Source: Sulfurovum sp. NBC37-1 (GTDB lineage: Bacteria; Campylobacterota; Campylobacteria; Campylobacterales; Sulfurovaceae). From it: 64,000 nt of DNA. Each line of letters starts with the position of its first letter. Positions within the stretch are counted from its first letter, which is position 1. Below, in pieces: positions 9,085 to 17,424 of this stretch. Position numbers and translations under genes: made by a program. The DNA is taken from NCBI RefSeq assembly GCF_000010345.1, contig NC_009663.1:2046001-2110000 (forward strand), given 5' to 3'. The notes beneath the pieces are model-generated. The model made no database searches, was not told the DNA's origin, and saw only the letters and a list, made by a program, of their open reading frames with translations.

Positions 9085-9696
9085 ATGAACATCAATATCA
9101 TTCTCTACCTCTCGGCTTATCTCATCGCAGGCATCCCTTTCGGGTACCTTTTGGCCAAACAGTTCGCCGGCGTGGATATTAAACAGGCAGGCAGCGGAAA
9201 TATCGGTGCGACCAACGTACTGCGCGTCGTAAAAGAGAAAGACCCAGCACTTGCCAAGAAGCTTGGTGCAGCTACCCTCTTTCTCGATGCCATCAAAGGG
9301 ATCATCGTCATCCTCATTGCCAAAATGCTTGGTGCACCGCAAAGCGTACTCTGGACATTGGCTGTTCTTTCCGTCGTGGGACACTGTTTCTCGGCCTTTC
9401 TCATGTTCGAAGGGGGCAAAGGTGTGGCGACAGGTTTTGGCGTACTGCTTGTCATGATGCCTGTTCCGGCCCTTATCGCCATCGCTGTCTGGATCGGGGT
9501 AAGCAAAGGCTTGAAGATATCTTCTCTCTCTTCTCTCATCGCACTTGTAGCCTTTATCATCGCTTCCTATGTACTCTATCCTGAAGTACCGGGGATCGGT
9601 TCACATGCACCTATCTGGATTATCTCCATCATTATCTTCTACAAACACATCCCCAATATCGTCCGTCTTTTCAAGCATGAAGAGGCCAAAGTTTAA
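9085..9696 (+). CDS. plsY: Glycerol-3-phosphate acyltransferase PlsY
   Basis: PlsY is an integral inner-membrane enzyme that acylates glycerol-3-phosphate from acyl phosphate, the first step of phospholipid synthesis. The 203-residue protein has about five hydrophobic segments and the family motifs GSGNIGATNVLR (about 38-49) and FEGGKGVATGFG (about 111-122). ATG 9085 is chosen because the protein then begins at the first membrane segment; an upstream TTG at 9010 adds unlikely sequence. A -10-like TAAAAT lies at 9047-9052. folB follows without a gap. Confidence 0.95.
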   Translation: MNINIILYLSAYLIAGIPFGYLLAKQFAGVDIKQAGSGNIGATNVLRVVKEKDPALAKKLGAATLFLDAIKGIIVILIAKMLGAPQSVLWTLAVLSVVGHCFSAFLMFEGGKGVATGFGVLLVMMPVPALIAIAVWIGVSKGLKISSLSSLIALVAFIIASYVLYPEVPGIGSHAPIWIISIIIFYKHIPNIVRLFKHEEAKV

Positions 9697-10026
9697 ATGA
9701 CCATACACATTAAAGCCCTGACACTCGATGTGATCATCGGCCTTCTGGACTTCGAGCGTGAACATACTCAAAAGGTCATCATCGATACGGAAGCAGACTA
9801 TGACTACGATGAAGAGAACTTCATCGACTATGCAGACATTGTCATACTGATAGAAACAGAGCTCAAAGAGAAACGTTATGAACTGCTCGAAGAAGCCCTT
9901 CTCGGTCTGAAAAGTGTCATTACCACTGCCTACCCCCAGATAGAAACACTTTCACTGAAGATCACGAAACCTGACATCCTCCCCAAATGCAGTGTTGCAT
10001 TGAGTAAACAATGGATTCTGGATTAA
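9697..10026 (+). CDS. folB: Dihydroneopterin aldolase family protein
   Basis: The 109-residue protein resembles FolB: the opening IKALTLDVIIGLLDFEREHTQKVIIDTE contains the conserved G...ER..Q.V..D pattern of the fold, followed by DYADIV and an LLEEAL helix. The C-terminal strand carries ITKPDILPKC, the usual (K)P.A... segment. FolB makes hydroxymethyl-dihydropterin in folate synthesis. The ATG directly follows the plsY stop, so the two genes are surely cotranscribed. Confidence 0.85.
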   Translation: MTIHIKALTLDVIIGLLDFEREHTQKVIIDTEADYDYDEENFIDYADIVILIETELKEKRYELLEEALLGLKSVITTAYPQIETLSLKITKPDILPKCSVALSKQWILD

Positions 10027-10090
10027 GACCGTATAACAGTATTCTTCTCTTCAAGATTTTTAAAAAAACTTTCAGAAACCCCTCTTTTTA

Positions 10091-10099
10091 TGCTATAAT
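10091..10099 (+). promoter_or_regulatory. hsrA: Extended -10 promoter of hsrA
   Basis: TGCTATAAT follows a T-rich stretch (CCTCTTTTTA), the usual sigma-80-type promoter form in Campylobacterota, where the -35 box is weak. Transcription would start near 10106, leaving a leader of about 60 bases before ATG 10166. A six-codon open frame (10133-10153, MSNKCK) occurs in the leader; it may be chance. Confidence 0.6.
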
Positions 10100-10165
10100 T
10101 AAGAATGGCTTAAATAAGCAGGTAAAGAAAATATGAGTAACAAATGTAAATGATAAAGGATTCAT

Positions 10166-10837
10166 ATGAGAGTATTGATCATAGAAGAAGATAAAACCTT
10201 GGGCAACACACTAACACAGCTGCTTGTAGACAACAATTACCAATGTGACCTGGCCGAAAATATGGGAGATGCCAAATATTATCTTGATATCCGTAACTAC
10301 GACCTTGTATTGATAGGGTGGGGAACAGATGAGCACAATGTCTCACTGATAGCAGATATCAAAAAAGAGACGCATAAGACTTCCGTGATCATTCTTTCCG
10401 AAGATACTGACAAAGAGACAGAAATTGAAGCCTTGCGTTCCGGAGCGGATGATTTCATTCGCAAGCCGCTCGATGAAGATGTTCTGCTGATCCGCATCGA
10501 AGCCAAACTGCGCTTCGGCGTTTCCAATATCATCGAGATTGAAGAGCTCATTATCAATCCTGAGGAGGAAAAGATCATTTATCAAGGCAATGAGATAGAA
10601 CTCAAAGGTAAACCGTTTGAAGTATTGACACATCTTGCCATGCATAAAGACCAGATCGTATCCAAAGAGCAGCTTCTCGATGCCATTTGGGAAGAACCGG
10701 AACTTGTCACACCCAATGTCATTGAAGTCGCTATTAACCAGATCCGCCAAAAAATGGACAAACCACTCGATATTACCACTATCGAAACAGTCCGAAGACG
10801 CGGTTACCGATTCTGTTTCCCCAAAAAAATATCCTGA
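10166..10837 (+). CDS. hsrA: Atypical orphan OmpR-family response regulator, HsrA (HP1043) type
   Basis: The 223-residue protein has an N-terminal receiver fold and a C-terminal winged-helix DNA-binding domain. The DNA-binding half (for example QIVSKEQLLDAIWEEPE and VRRRGYRF) is nearly the same as in the essential Helicobacter regulator HP1043/HsrA. The receiver keeps E8, D9, S78 and K100, but the phospho-acceptor position is Gly51 (YDLVLIGWG), so phosphorylation at the usual site is impossible. No histidine kinase is adjacent. In known relatives it acts as a constitutive dimer that controls housekeeping genes. It is followed by a terminator. Confidence 0.9.
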   Translation: MRVLIIEEDKTLGNTLTQLLVDNNYQCDLAENMGDAKYYLDIRNYDLVLIGWGTDEHNVSLIADIKKETHKTSVIILSEDTDKETEIEALRSGADDFIRKPLDEDVLLIRIEAKLRFGVSNIIEIEELIINPEEEKIIYQGNEIELKGKPFEVLTHLAMHKDQIVSKEQLLDAIWEEPELVTPNVIEVAINQIRQKMDKPLDITTIETVRRRGYRFCFPKKIS

Positions 10838-10846
10838 TCTAACTTT

Positions 10847-10872
10847 TGAAGGAGCCACAAAATGCTCCTTCA
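10847..10872 (+). terminator. Intrinsic terminator after hsrA
   Basis: A perfect 9-bp stem TGAAGGAGC/GCTCCTTCA with an 8-base loop lies 10 bases after the hsrA stop, followed by a pyrimidine-rich stretch ending in TTTTT. It separates hsrA from the ferredoxin gene. Confidence 0.65.
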
Positions 10873-10994
10873 CTTTCCAATTTTTCTCCAAACTTCCTTT
10901 TTGCACTTTTTTTAAATAAAGCATAAGGTTTATTGGGTTATAACTCGGATACATAACTAACGGCCCTCTCTAACGGCCGAAAACAGAGGAATGA

Positions 10995-11246
10995 ATGGCA
11001 CTTTTAATAACTGATGAATGTATAGCTTGTGACGCGTGTAGAGAAGAGTGTCCCAATGAGGCGATCGAAGAAAATGATCCGATATATATTATAGATGCGG
11101 ACCGTTGTACGGAGTGTGTTGGACACTTTGACGAACCGCAGTGTATCGCCGTCTGTCCGGTCGATTGTATTATTTCTGACCCGGATAACGTTGAGAACAT
11201 AGAAGAACTTAAATTCAAATTTGAAAAACTGCAGGAAGAAGAGTAG
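10995..11246 (+). CDS. 2[4Fe-4S] ferredoxin (YfhL/Allochromatium type)
   Basis: The 83-residue protein has two cluster motifs: C9-x2-C12-x2-C15-x3-C19 and C38-x2-C41-x8-C50-x3-C54. The eight-residue insert in the second motif and the acidic C-terminal extension are typical of the Alvin-type low-potential ferredoxins. It carries electrons in the cytoplasm; partners cannot be told from the context. ppx starts 8 bp after it. Confidence 0.93.
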   Translation: MALLITDECIACDACREECPNEAIEENDPIYIIDADRCTECVGHFDEPQCIAVCPVDCIISDPDNVENIEELKFKFEKLQEEE

Positions 11247-11253
11247 TTAGATA

Positions 11254-12777
11254 ATGGCCAAGAGAACCGCGATCATCGATATCGGTTCGAACTCAGCCAG
11301 ACTGGTCATCTTTGAAAAAAGCAGCCATTACGGCTTTCATCTCATCTGCGAACAAAAATCGAAGGTGCGCATCGGTGAAGGCGCTTACGAAAAAGAGGGG
11401 TATCTCCAACCCGTCGGTATAGAACGTGCTTTTCTTGCACTCCAGTCCTTCATTTATACCCTTAACAAATATCAGGTACACAAAACAATCTGTGTCGCGA
11501 CCTCTGCACTCAGGGATGCTCCTAACGGAAAACTATTTGTCAAATGGATCAAAAAAGAGCTGGGCCTCACTATCAGGATCATCGATGGTAAACAGGAAGC
11601 CAGATTCGGTGCAATCGCCGCGAACAACCTGCTTCCCTTCAATGATGCCATCACCATCGATATCGGAGGCGGCTCTTCCGATATGGCACTCATCCAAAAT
11701 GGACACATTGTCGATACCTATTCACTTGATCTGGGTACGGTCCGGCTCAAGGAACTCTTCTTCGACAAAGAGTGTTCCGTTAAAGAGAGCAATATGAGAG
11801 CCAAGGCATTCATTCATCAGGCACTCGAAAGCGTTCCTGAAACTTTCAGACACACATTGGCTGTCGGTATCGGCGGTACGGCAAGGACGCTGAGCAAAGG
11901 GATCATGAGACGAAGTGAACATCCGCTGGATAAATTGCACGCTTTCACCTATGAGGTCGAAGCGTGGCGTGACTACTTCGAAGCCATTCCCCAAAGCTCG
12001 GCCAAGGGCCTCAGGAAATTCAACCTGAAAAAGAGCCGTTACGATACCATCAGAGAGGGAACACTCATTTTCAATGAGATACTCTCCCATATTGGAGCCA
12101 AGAAAGTCATCAGCAGCGCTGTTGGGGTACGTGAAGGGGTTTTTCTCAAACAGATGCTTAAAGATGAGGGACTCTCTTTCCCCAAAGACATCAATCCCAG
12201 CGTCATCTCCATACTTGACCGTTTTCATCCTCTCATCAAACTGGAGCGGAAAAACAGGGGCAAACTGAAAATTGCCTCGAAACTCTACAGGGTCATGCAG
12301 GCAGAGATCAATGATAGCGAACAGTATAAAAATGAACTTCATTGGGCACTGAAACTCTCCTATATCGGTGAGCTCCTCAATGTATACAATTCACATGAAA
12401 CAGCCTTCTACATTGCCATACAGGAGTTGAACTACGGCTTCACACACGAGGAGATGATCCTCATCTCCTCTTTGCTGCGTATGCATGGCAGGGAACTGCT
12501 CTATCAACCGCTTGTCGATGAGTACAGCTCTATTCTTCCGAAAAAGAAGGCACTGTTGTGGCTCAGCTTTATCTATACACTTACTGTATTTTTACATGAA
12601 AATTCACACTCTGCACAGATCGATTTCTCTTATGAGGACAAAACATTGACGATCACATCGGACCAGCCGCTCTATTTGGCGAAAGAGAAGATCAAAAAAC
12701 TTGAGAAGCCTGTTCCTTTTGCCATCATTATCAAAGACAGGAACAAGATCCCCAAAAATAAGGCTTTGGGAGTTTAA
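11254..12777 (+). CDS. ppx: Exopolyphosphatase/GppA-type phosphatase with HD-like C-terminus
   Basis: The 507-residue protein starts TAIIDIGSNSARLVIFE, the phosphate-1 loop of the Ppx/GppA ASKHA fold, and continues with ATSALRDA, IDIGGGSSDMAL and GIGGTARTL. The C-terminal ~190 residues form the helical second half found in long Ppx proteins. The enzyme hydrolyses polyphosphate and/or pppGpp in the cytoplasm. Its stop overlaps the stop of the convergent GltB-like gene by 4 bp. A RelA/SpoT-domain gene lies further on (21,416-23,569), but no link is shown. Confidence 0.9.
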   Translation: MAKRTAIIDIGSNSARLVIFEKSSHYGFHLICEQKSKVRIGEGAYEKEGYLQPVGIERAFLALQSFIYTLNKYQVHKTICVATSALRDAPNGKLFVKWIKKELGLTIRIIDGKQEARFGAIAANNLLPFNDAITIDIGGGSSDMALIQNGHIVDTYSLDLGTVRLKELFFDKECSVKESNMRAKAFIHQALESVPETFRHTLAVGIGGTARTLSKGIMRRSEHPLDKLHAFTYEVEAWRDYFEAIPQSSAKGLRKFNLKKSRYDTIREGTLIFNEILSHIGAKKVISSAVGVREGVFLKQMLKDEGLSFPKDINPSVISILDRFHPLIKLERKNRGKLKIASKLYRVMQAEINDSEQYKNELHWALKLSYIGELLNVYNSHETAFYIAIQELNYGFTHEEMILISSLLRMHGRELLYQPLVDEYSSILPKKKALLWLSFIYTLTVFLHENSHSAQIDFSYEDKTLTITSDQPLYLAKEKIKKLEKPVPFAIIIKDRNKIPKNKALGV

Positions 12778-14525
12778 ACGGCTTTTTTCTGTTTTTGGAT
12801 GTGGGTATGCAGTTTACTCTCGAAATACTCATCCACATCAAAAAAGATCTCACCGTTACGGTTCCTGAAGGTCAGGTTCTTTTTGCTGAGTTTGCTTTTA
12901 TGGTCAAAGCCCATGATCGCCAGCATCATCTTCATCCCTTTGATGAGATTGTTGTGATAGTTCGACATCTGGTATGCCTGCTTGACGACCATGTAGGAAG
13001 CCCGTTTCTTGGGATCCTGCGTCGCCATACCTACCGGGCACTTGTGACTGCCGTAGCCTGAGCACATACGTGCACGGATACATCCGCCACTCATCATGAA
13101 GCCTCGCGCGATCCCCACGGCATCTGCTCCGAGCGACATAGTGATGATCACATCATCGGGTGTGAGTATCTTTCCGCTGGCGATGATCTTGATGTCATCC
13201 CTGAGACCATGCCGTCTCAACGCCGAATCAAGTACATAAAGTGCGTTGTAGGTACTCAGCCCCACCGCTTCCATCAGTTCGAGCGGTGCAGTCGCGCTCC
13301 CGCCCTCTCCACTGTCCACGGTAAGAAAATCCGGGATCGACAGTCCTTTCTTTTTACGTTCTGCCACTCTGGCAGCCAGCCTATCCACCGTATCGGCATC
13401 CGAGATAACAATCTTAGCACCGACAGGTTTTTTGGAGATCTCCTGCAGCCGTCCGATGAAATCCATCAGGTGATCAGGCGTATCCGCATAAGGGAAACGG
13501 TTGGGAGAGAAAAGGTCTTTCCCCTCTTCTATTCCCCGGTAATAGGCGATATCGGCTGTGACTTTCGAACCGGCAAGCTTTCCTCCCGTCTGCTTGGCCC
13601 CCTGGGCGATCTTGATCTCCGTCATACGGCAGAAGGTCATCACTTTGGCATAGCGTTCTTCATCGAACTTCCCGTGTTCGTCACGCACCCCGTACAACCC
13701 GGAACTCATCTGAAAGATCATATCCGGCAGAGATTCCGGGATCTCTTTTGGGAAGGCACTCAACGGTGCTCTCCAGTTGACACGGAACAGGATCTTAGAA
13801 TCTTTGCCGTAAATATAGGTATTTTCCGTTCTTTTGTTCAGCAGTGTTTTTCGGTATGCCTTGATCGCATAGGTACGGTTCATCAGCTTGTCTACAAGGT
13901 TGAATACCGTATCCGCCAGAGGCGTACTTCTGACGATCTCCAGATAGTCCGTGTTATCACCCGGTTCCGGATTAAGTGTATAGAGATGATTGGAGGTCAA
14001 TCCTCCCTCACCGGTATTGAGTGTATAGCCTGAAAGCGCTGCTCCCAAAGAGAATGCACGTACTGCTTCCGGGCTGAGTGCACCATCGGACATAGCGGAA
14101 CGGACGATCGGTGTTTTGGCCACATAGGGTTTTTCACGGTCCTGTCCGTATGTAACGCTCATGTCCTCCGATACTTCATCATCGTTTAGCACGTTCGTAG
14201 CATGTTTTACAATAAAACGGTCTTCAGCAAAAGGCTGGTCAACGGAAAACGATTTGTAGTTGGGGAGGTCTTTGGCCGCTTTGTAGACCCAGTCCACCTT
14301 GTCACGCGATTCATAGAAGTTCTCTTCTGCAAAATACTGCCTGAGTGGTTCACGCAGAGCCTCGAACAGATATCTGAAACGGCCGATCACCGGGTAATTC
14401 ACCAGAAGAGAGTGCTTTCGCTGAATAAACCTGTCATAAATGAACAGGGCGACCAGCACTACAAAGAGCAGACTCAGCACATAGGGCGTGACAAGTTCCA
14501 GAAACTCCCAGATTTCACTTAACAT
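12774..14525 (-). CDS. Membrane-anchored GltB-like FMN-binding protein (glutamate synthase family)
   Basis: The 583-residue protein has one N-terminal membrane segment (about 13-30) and then the FMN-binding domain of the glutamate synthase large subunit. Seen are KQTGGKL, DFLTVDSGEGGSATAPLE, IIASGKI, and a three-cysteine [3Fe-4S] site in GGCIRARMC...HKCPVGMATQ. The glutaminase (N-terminal nucleophile) and GXGXG domains of GltB are absent. So it cannot be a complete glutamate synthase; its acceptor is unknown. It is followed upstream (12 bp) by the unknown 206-aa gene, probably as one unit. Confidence 0.85.
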   Translation of the reverse strand: MLSEIWEFLELVTPYVLSLLFVVLVALFIYDRFIQRKHSLLVNYPVIGRFRYLFEALREPLRQYFAEENFYESRDKVDWVYKAAKDLPNYKSFSVDQPFAEDRFIVKHATNVLNDDEVSEDMSVTYGQDREKPYVAKTPIVRSAMSDGALSPEAVRAFSLGAALSGYTLNTGEGGLTSNHLYTLNPEPGDNTDYLEIVRSTPLADTVFNLVDKLMNRTYAIKAYRKTLLNKRTENTYIYGKDSKILFRVNWRAPLSAFPKEIPESLPDMIFQMSSGLYGVRDEHGKFDEERYAKVMTFCRMTEIKIAQGAKQTGGKLAGSKVTADIAYYRGIEEGKDLFSPNRFPYADTPDHLMDFIGRLQEISKKPVGAKIVISDADTVDRLAARVAERKKKGLSIPDFLTVDSGEGGSATAPLELMEAVGLSTYNALYVLDSALRRHGLRDDIKIIASGKILTPDDVIITMSLGADAVGIARGFMMSGGCIRARMCSGYGSHKCPVGMATQDPKKRASYMVVKQAYQMSNYHNNLIKGMKMMLAIMGFDHKSKLSKKNLTFRNRNGEIFFDVDEYFESKLHTHIQKQKKAV

Positions 14526-14536
14526 ATCTCACCTTT

Positions 14537-15157
14537 TTATACATTGACCGGTGTAGGTCTATGCATATCGATCCTACCGATCGTTTCACCGTCAACCTGC
14601 TCCCAGACAAACTCTGCATCATAAGGCGGTTTATGGTCGGTCAGTACAGGAATGAGATGGCTGAACACCAGGCCGTAATTGTTCCCCAGAGGAAAGATGA
14701 TCTCATTGATATGCGACTCGTGTATCCTGTCTGCCAGGGCATTCAGTGCACATTCGTAGGCACTTTCATTGGTCACGTACTGCAGATAATAGTCACGCAT
14801 GATGTCTATATTGCCCAGCCACGCCCTACGCTCATCTTCCGTGATGGTTGGATTGTTCTGTACCCTGAGCCTGTATTTATCGATCAATGCATTGGTCTTC
14901 TCTTCTCTGCCTTCGAACACTTCGTCAACATTTTTGCAATGTTTCTTCAGCAGTTCCAGAAGTTCATCCGGTTTGTAAATTTTCGGCTCCATTCCACGGA
15001 GGTCGACTTTTCTCTCTTCGACCGGAGTATGTTCAAGTGCTTCAAGCAATTCGATCGCGGCATTGAGGAAAGTATATCTATCCGGTTTGCTCTGGTCAAA
15101 AGAGACCCCTTTGGCCGATACGCTCGGTTTGGCTCCTACATATTTCAGTTTCATCAC
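14537..15157 (-). CDS. Conserved-looking cytoplasmic protein of unknown function
   Basis: A 206-residue protein without signal peptide or membrane segment. It is acidic to neutral, mostly helical, with a Tyr/Trp-containing middle (RRAWLGNIDIMRDYYLQYV) and a C-terminal beta segment (INEIIFPLGNNYGLVFSHL). I do not recognise a family. It starts 11 bp after the Gly/Arg-rich gene and ends 12 bp before the GltB-like gene, so a functional link with the latter is plausible. Confidence 0.75.
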   Translation of the reverse strand: MMKLKYVGAKPSVSAKGVSFDQSKPDRYTFLNAAIELLEALEHTPVEERKVDLRGMEPKIYKPDELLELLKKHCKNVDEVFEGREEKTNALIDKYRLRVQNNPTITEDERRAWLGNIDIMRDYYLQYVTNESAYECALNALADRIHESHINEIIFPLGNNYGLVFSHLIPVLTDHKPPYDAEFVWEQVDGETIGRIDMHRPTPVNV

Positions 15158-15168
15158 TCTTCCTTCTG

Positions 15169-16167
15169 TTATTTTTTCTTGATCTCTACGACTTTGTACT
15201 CTACATCATCACCCTGATAGACAGGTTCGAAGAGAACGCCGTTACACTCTTTGTACCATTTGCCGTCTACATGAATGTCATCACAGTCATTGTCCGGTAT
15301 GGTGGAAACGATCGCTCCGATCGTAATGGCACTTCCCCAGAACCATGGCCAGTAACCACCCCATCCGTAGTGTGGATAATGGTGATAATGATGATGGTGA
15401 TGGCCATGATGCGGAGGATGCCCTCCATGCGGCGGCCTGCCGTGTCCAGGACGATGTCCGTTACCAGGCCTGTCCGGTCTTCCTCCACCCGGACGATCAC
15501 CCGGAGGCTTTATGCCCGGTTTGAGCGGTTTCCCCGGTTGGCCCGGTCTGTTCGGACGCTGTGGTTTTCCCGGTTTTCCCGGTCTACTTGGAATTCTTCC
15601 GCTATCGGGTTTTGTCGGGCGTGTACTCGGTCTCTGACTGTTACCTGGTTTGTTGGGCTTCCCTGCTCCCGGTCTTCCCGGCTTTTGTACCGGTCTGGTG
15701 GACGGACGGGTACTTGGACGCTTCGATGGTCTCGTACTCGGCTTTGTCGAAGGACGCTTGGCAGGTCGTGTCTTTGGCCTGCTTGCTGCAGGTCTTGTTT
15801 TGGGACGGCTTACCACCGGACGTTTCGCCTTGGAGAAGTTCCCTCCCTGATAACGGCTACGGCTTGGTGCCCTGTGCATTCCTCCTCTGTTGAAGGAACT
15901 GCGGTTCATACTTCCACGGTTAAAAGAGCTTCGTCTCATTCCACCGCCTCTGTTGAAACCGCCGCTGCGTCTCATGCCGCCGCCGCGCATTCCACCACCA
16001 CGCATTCCACCGCCGCGACGTGCTTCAAGCTCCTTGAGAAGGGTAAAATGTACTTCCGATACCACACCTGTTCTCTGGTCGATTTCAACATTGACCGTAG
16101 GAGAGAAGAAACCTACCGCCATAAAGACGACAAAAAATTTCAATCCGAATATGCTAAATTTCTTCAT
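15169..16167 (-). CDS. Exported Gly/Arg-, Pro- and His-rich low-complexity protein
   Basis: The 332-residue protein opens with a hydrophobic signal segment (about 8-27). It continues with GGGMR repeats (about 52-95), a Pro/Arg/Lys/Thr region with repeated KRPSTRPS and RPGKPGKPQ units (about 110-210), a His cluster (HHGHHHHHYHH), and a Trp/Gly membrane-like segment (GWGGYWPWFWGSAITIGAI). It ends in a compact DCDDIHVDGKWYKECNG domain seen in DUF6515-like proteins. The His cluster suggests metal binding (inference). It starts one base inside the stop of the DUF2092-type gene, so the two are translationally coupled. Confidence 0.75.
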   Translation of the reverse strand: MKKFSIFGLKFFVVFMAVGFFSPTVNVEIDQRTGVVSEVHFTLLKELEARRGGGMRGGGMRGGGMRRSGGFNRGGGMRRSSFNRGSMNRSSFNRGGMHRAPSRSRYQGGNFSKAKRPVVSRPKTRPAASRPKTRPAKRPSTKPSTRPSKRPSTRPSTRPVQKPGRPGAGKPNKPGNSQRPSTRPTKPDSGRIPSRPGKPGKPQRPNRPGQPGKPLKPGIKPPGDRPGGGRPDRPGNGHRPGHGRPPHGGHPPHHGHHHHHYHHYPHYGWGGYWPWFWGSAITIGAIVSTIPDNDCDDIHVDGKWYKECNGVLFEPVYQGDDVEYKVVEIKKK

Positions 16168-16928
16168 TATCTTTTCTCCTTTCCGGTTTGGGACTCGATG
16201 GGGATCTCCCTCGCATTTTCGGGAGGGATGAAGGTAAAGGTCTTTTCACCGAACTTCGGCGTCAGGTTCCAGTGGAGTATCGTACCGCTTCTGGGAAGAA
16301 GTTTTTCCGTCTTGTCGGTCACGATAAATTTTCTGATCAGAGGCCTTTTCCCCTTTTCAACCCAAAACTGTATCTCCTGCACATCGTTCGCGAAACCGAT
16401 ATGGTGACAGACAATATCATCCACATCCGACAGGCCGAAGTAGTACCCCTCCTGCTTGGGAGGAATGCGTCTGTACAGGTCAGAATAGAGCACGTTGGCA
16501 AGCGCGGTCTTGATATCATATTGCTCGAAGAGATCGTCCAGCGCCGCATCGATATTCTGCGGTAGATTCAGCGTACCGTAGTACCCAAGGACCTTGTCAT
16601 AAATGGCAAAACGGCCATGGTCCAGATAGAAACTTCTCTCTTTCAGGTCACCATCGACAGAGATGTGCAGTCTGCCTGGACGCTGAAGGTCAATGTGTAC
16701 CCAGTGGGTATATGTTACCAGCATTTTTCCCTGAAATTCGTCATCATTGGTCGTGACCGCATCGATGGAAAAATGCTGGAGCTTCCCCAGGTAACGGTAC
16801 GCATTCATGATGATGGCCGATGGCAGCGGATAGAGTGTCTTCGCTCCGCTCTCTCCTTTCGGGCCTGCTGCAAAAAGTATCGTTGTGCCCATCTGCAGTA
16901 TGAGCAGGTAGTAAAGCATTCTTTTCAT
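16167..16928 (-). CDS. DUF2092-type periplasmic protein (LolA-like fold)
   Basis: The 253-residue protein has a signal peptide (about 1-20, ending LFAA) and a beta-rich body with the DUF2092 pattern: DGKLQ-like strand, RPGRLHISVDGDL (about 84-96), YGTLNLPQNIDAALDDL, DVDDIVCHHIGFA, and the ending LHWNLTP...FTFIPPENA. DUF2092 proteins belong to the LolA/LolB-like superfamily; substrates are unknown. The gene is upstream of, and coupled with, the Gly/Arg-rich exported protein, an association known in other proteobacteria. The start (ATG 16928) is followed by typical MKR signal residues. Confidence 0.78.
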   Translation of the reverse strand: MKRMLYYLLILQMGTTILFAAGPKGESGAKTLYPLPSAIIMNAYRYLGKLQHFSIDAVTTNDDEFQGKMLVTYTHWVHIDLQRPGRLHISVDGDLKERSFYLDHGRFAIYDKVLGYYGTLNLPQNIDAALDDLFEQYDIKTALANVLYSDLYRRIPPKQEGYYFGLSDVDDIVCHHIGFANDVQEIQFWVEKGKRPLIRKFIVTDKTEKLLPRSGTILHWNLTPKFGEKTFTFIPPENAREIPIESQTGKEKR

Positions 16929-17043
16929 CCATTCTCTCCTTGGAAATCGGTCTGTTCGTTGATTTTATCACAGGCTTTCATAAGTATCGCTTTTGAGCCC
17001 ATCCATTTATTACTGTAGTTACAAATTGTAAAGAAAATATGTA

Positions 17044-17124
17044 TTATTTCTCCTTCTTGTGATACTCAGGCACTTTTGCGGGAAGGGTTGCCGCCAAAAT
17101 AAGCCTGTTTCGATACAATAAGAA
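17044..17124 (-). pseudogene. Possible 3' remnant of a gene cut by a MITE
   Basis: On the minus strand an open frame leads out of the MITE end and stops at TAA 17044-17046. Its residues (LILAATLPAKVPEYHKKEK) look like the charged C-terminal tail of a membrane protein rather than random sequence. The rest of such a gene is not found on the far side of the MITE. The region 16929-17043 shows no gene. This call is tentative. Confidence 0.3.
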
Positions 17125-17390
17125 GGGCACCTCTAATAACCCTAAATACTCATAATTGATTTTGCAAATGTGAGATTTTGCAAGAGGCTTTCAAGTCCTA
17201 GCCAAAGCTAAAACGAAGTAAGCATCTTGTGAAAGATCGCGTTTGCAAAGCCCACCCTACGGGCATCACTAGCTTTCGCCTATGCGTCGTTACTCTTTTT
17301 TGACTTAGCTACGGCTAGGACTGCAAAAGAGTGCCTAGCCTAGACAAAAGCTAGTGATGTTATGAGCATCTAGGGTTATTAGATTTGCCC
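17125..17390. mobile_element. MITE-A, copy 1 (266 bp)
   Basis: Ends are GGGCACCTCTAATAACCCTA at the left and the reverse complement of GGGCAAATCTAATAACCCTA at the right (17/20 matches). There is no coding capacity. A second copy lies in the opposite direction at 60,454-60,716. Flanking four-base sequences (AGAA and ATAA) are near but not equal, so the target duplication may have decayed. Confidence 0.8.
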
Positions 17391-17424
17391 ATAACAAATC
17401 ATTTCAATCAATCAAGGAGTATCC

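Noticed and set aside
10133-10153. Six-codon leader peptide frame before hsrA
   Set aside because: No run of regulatory codons and no alternative hairpins were seen; a frame this short is expected by chance.
15271-16407. Plus-strand frame of 378 codons opposite the Gly/Arg-rich gene
   Set aside because: It comes from the biased codons of the real minus-strand gene, spans two genes and has no recognisable domain.
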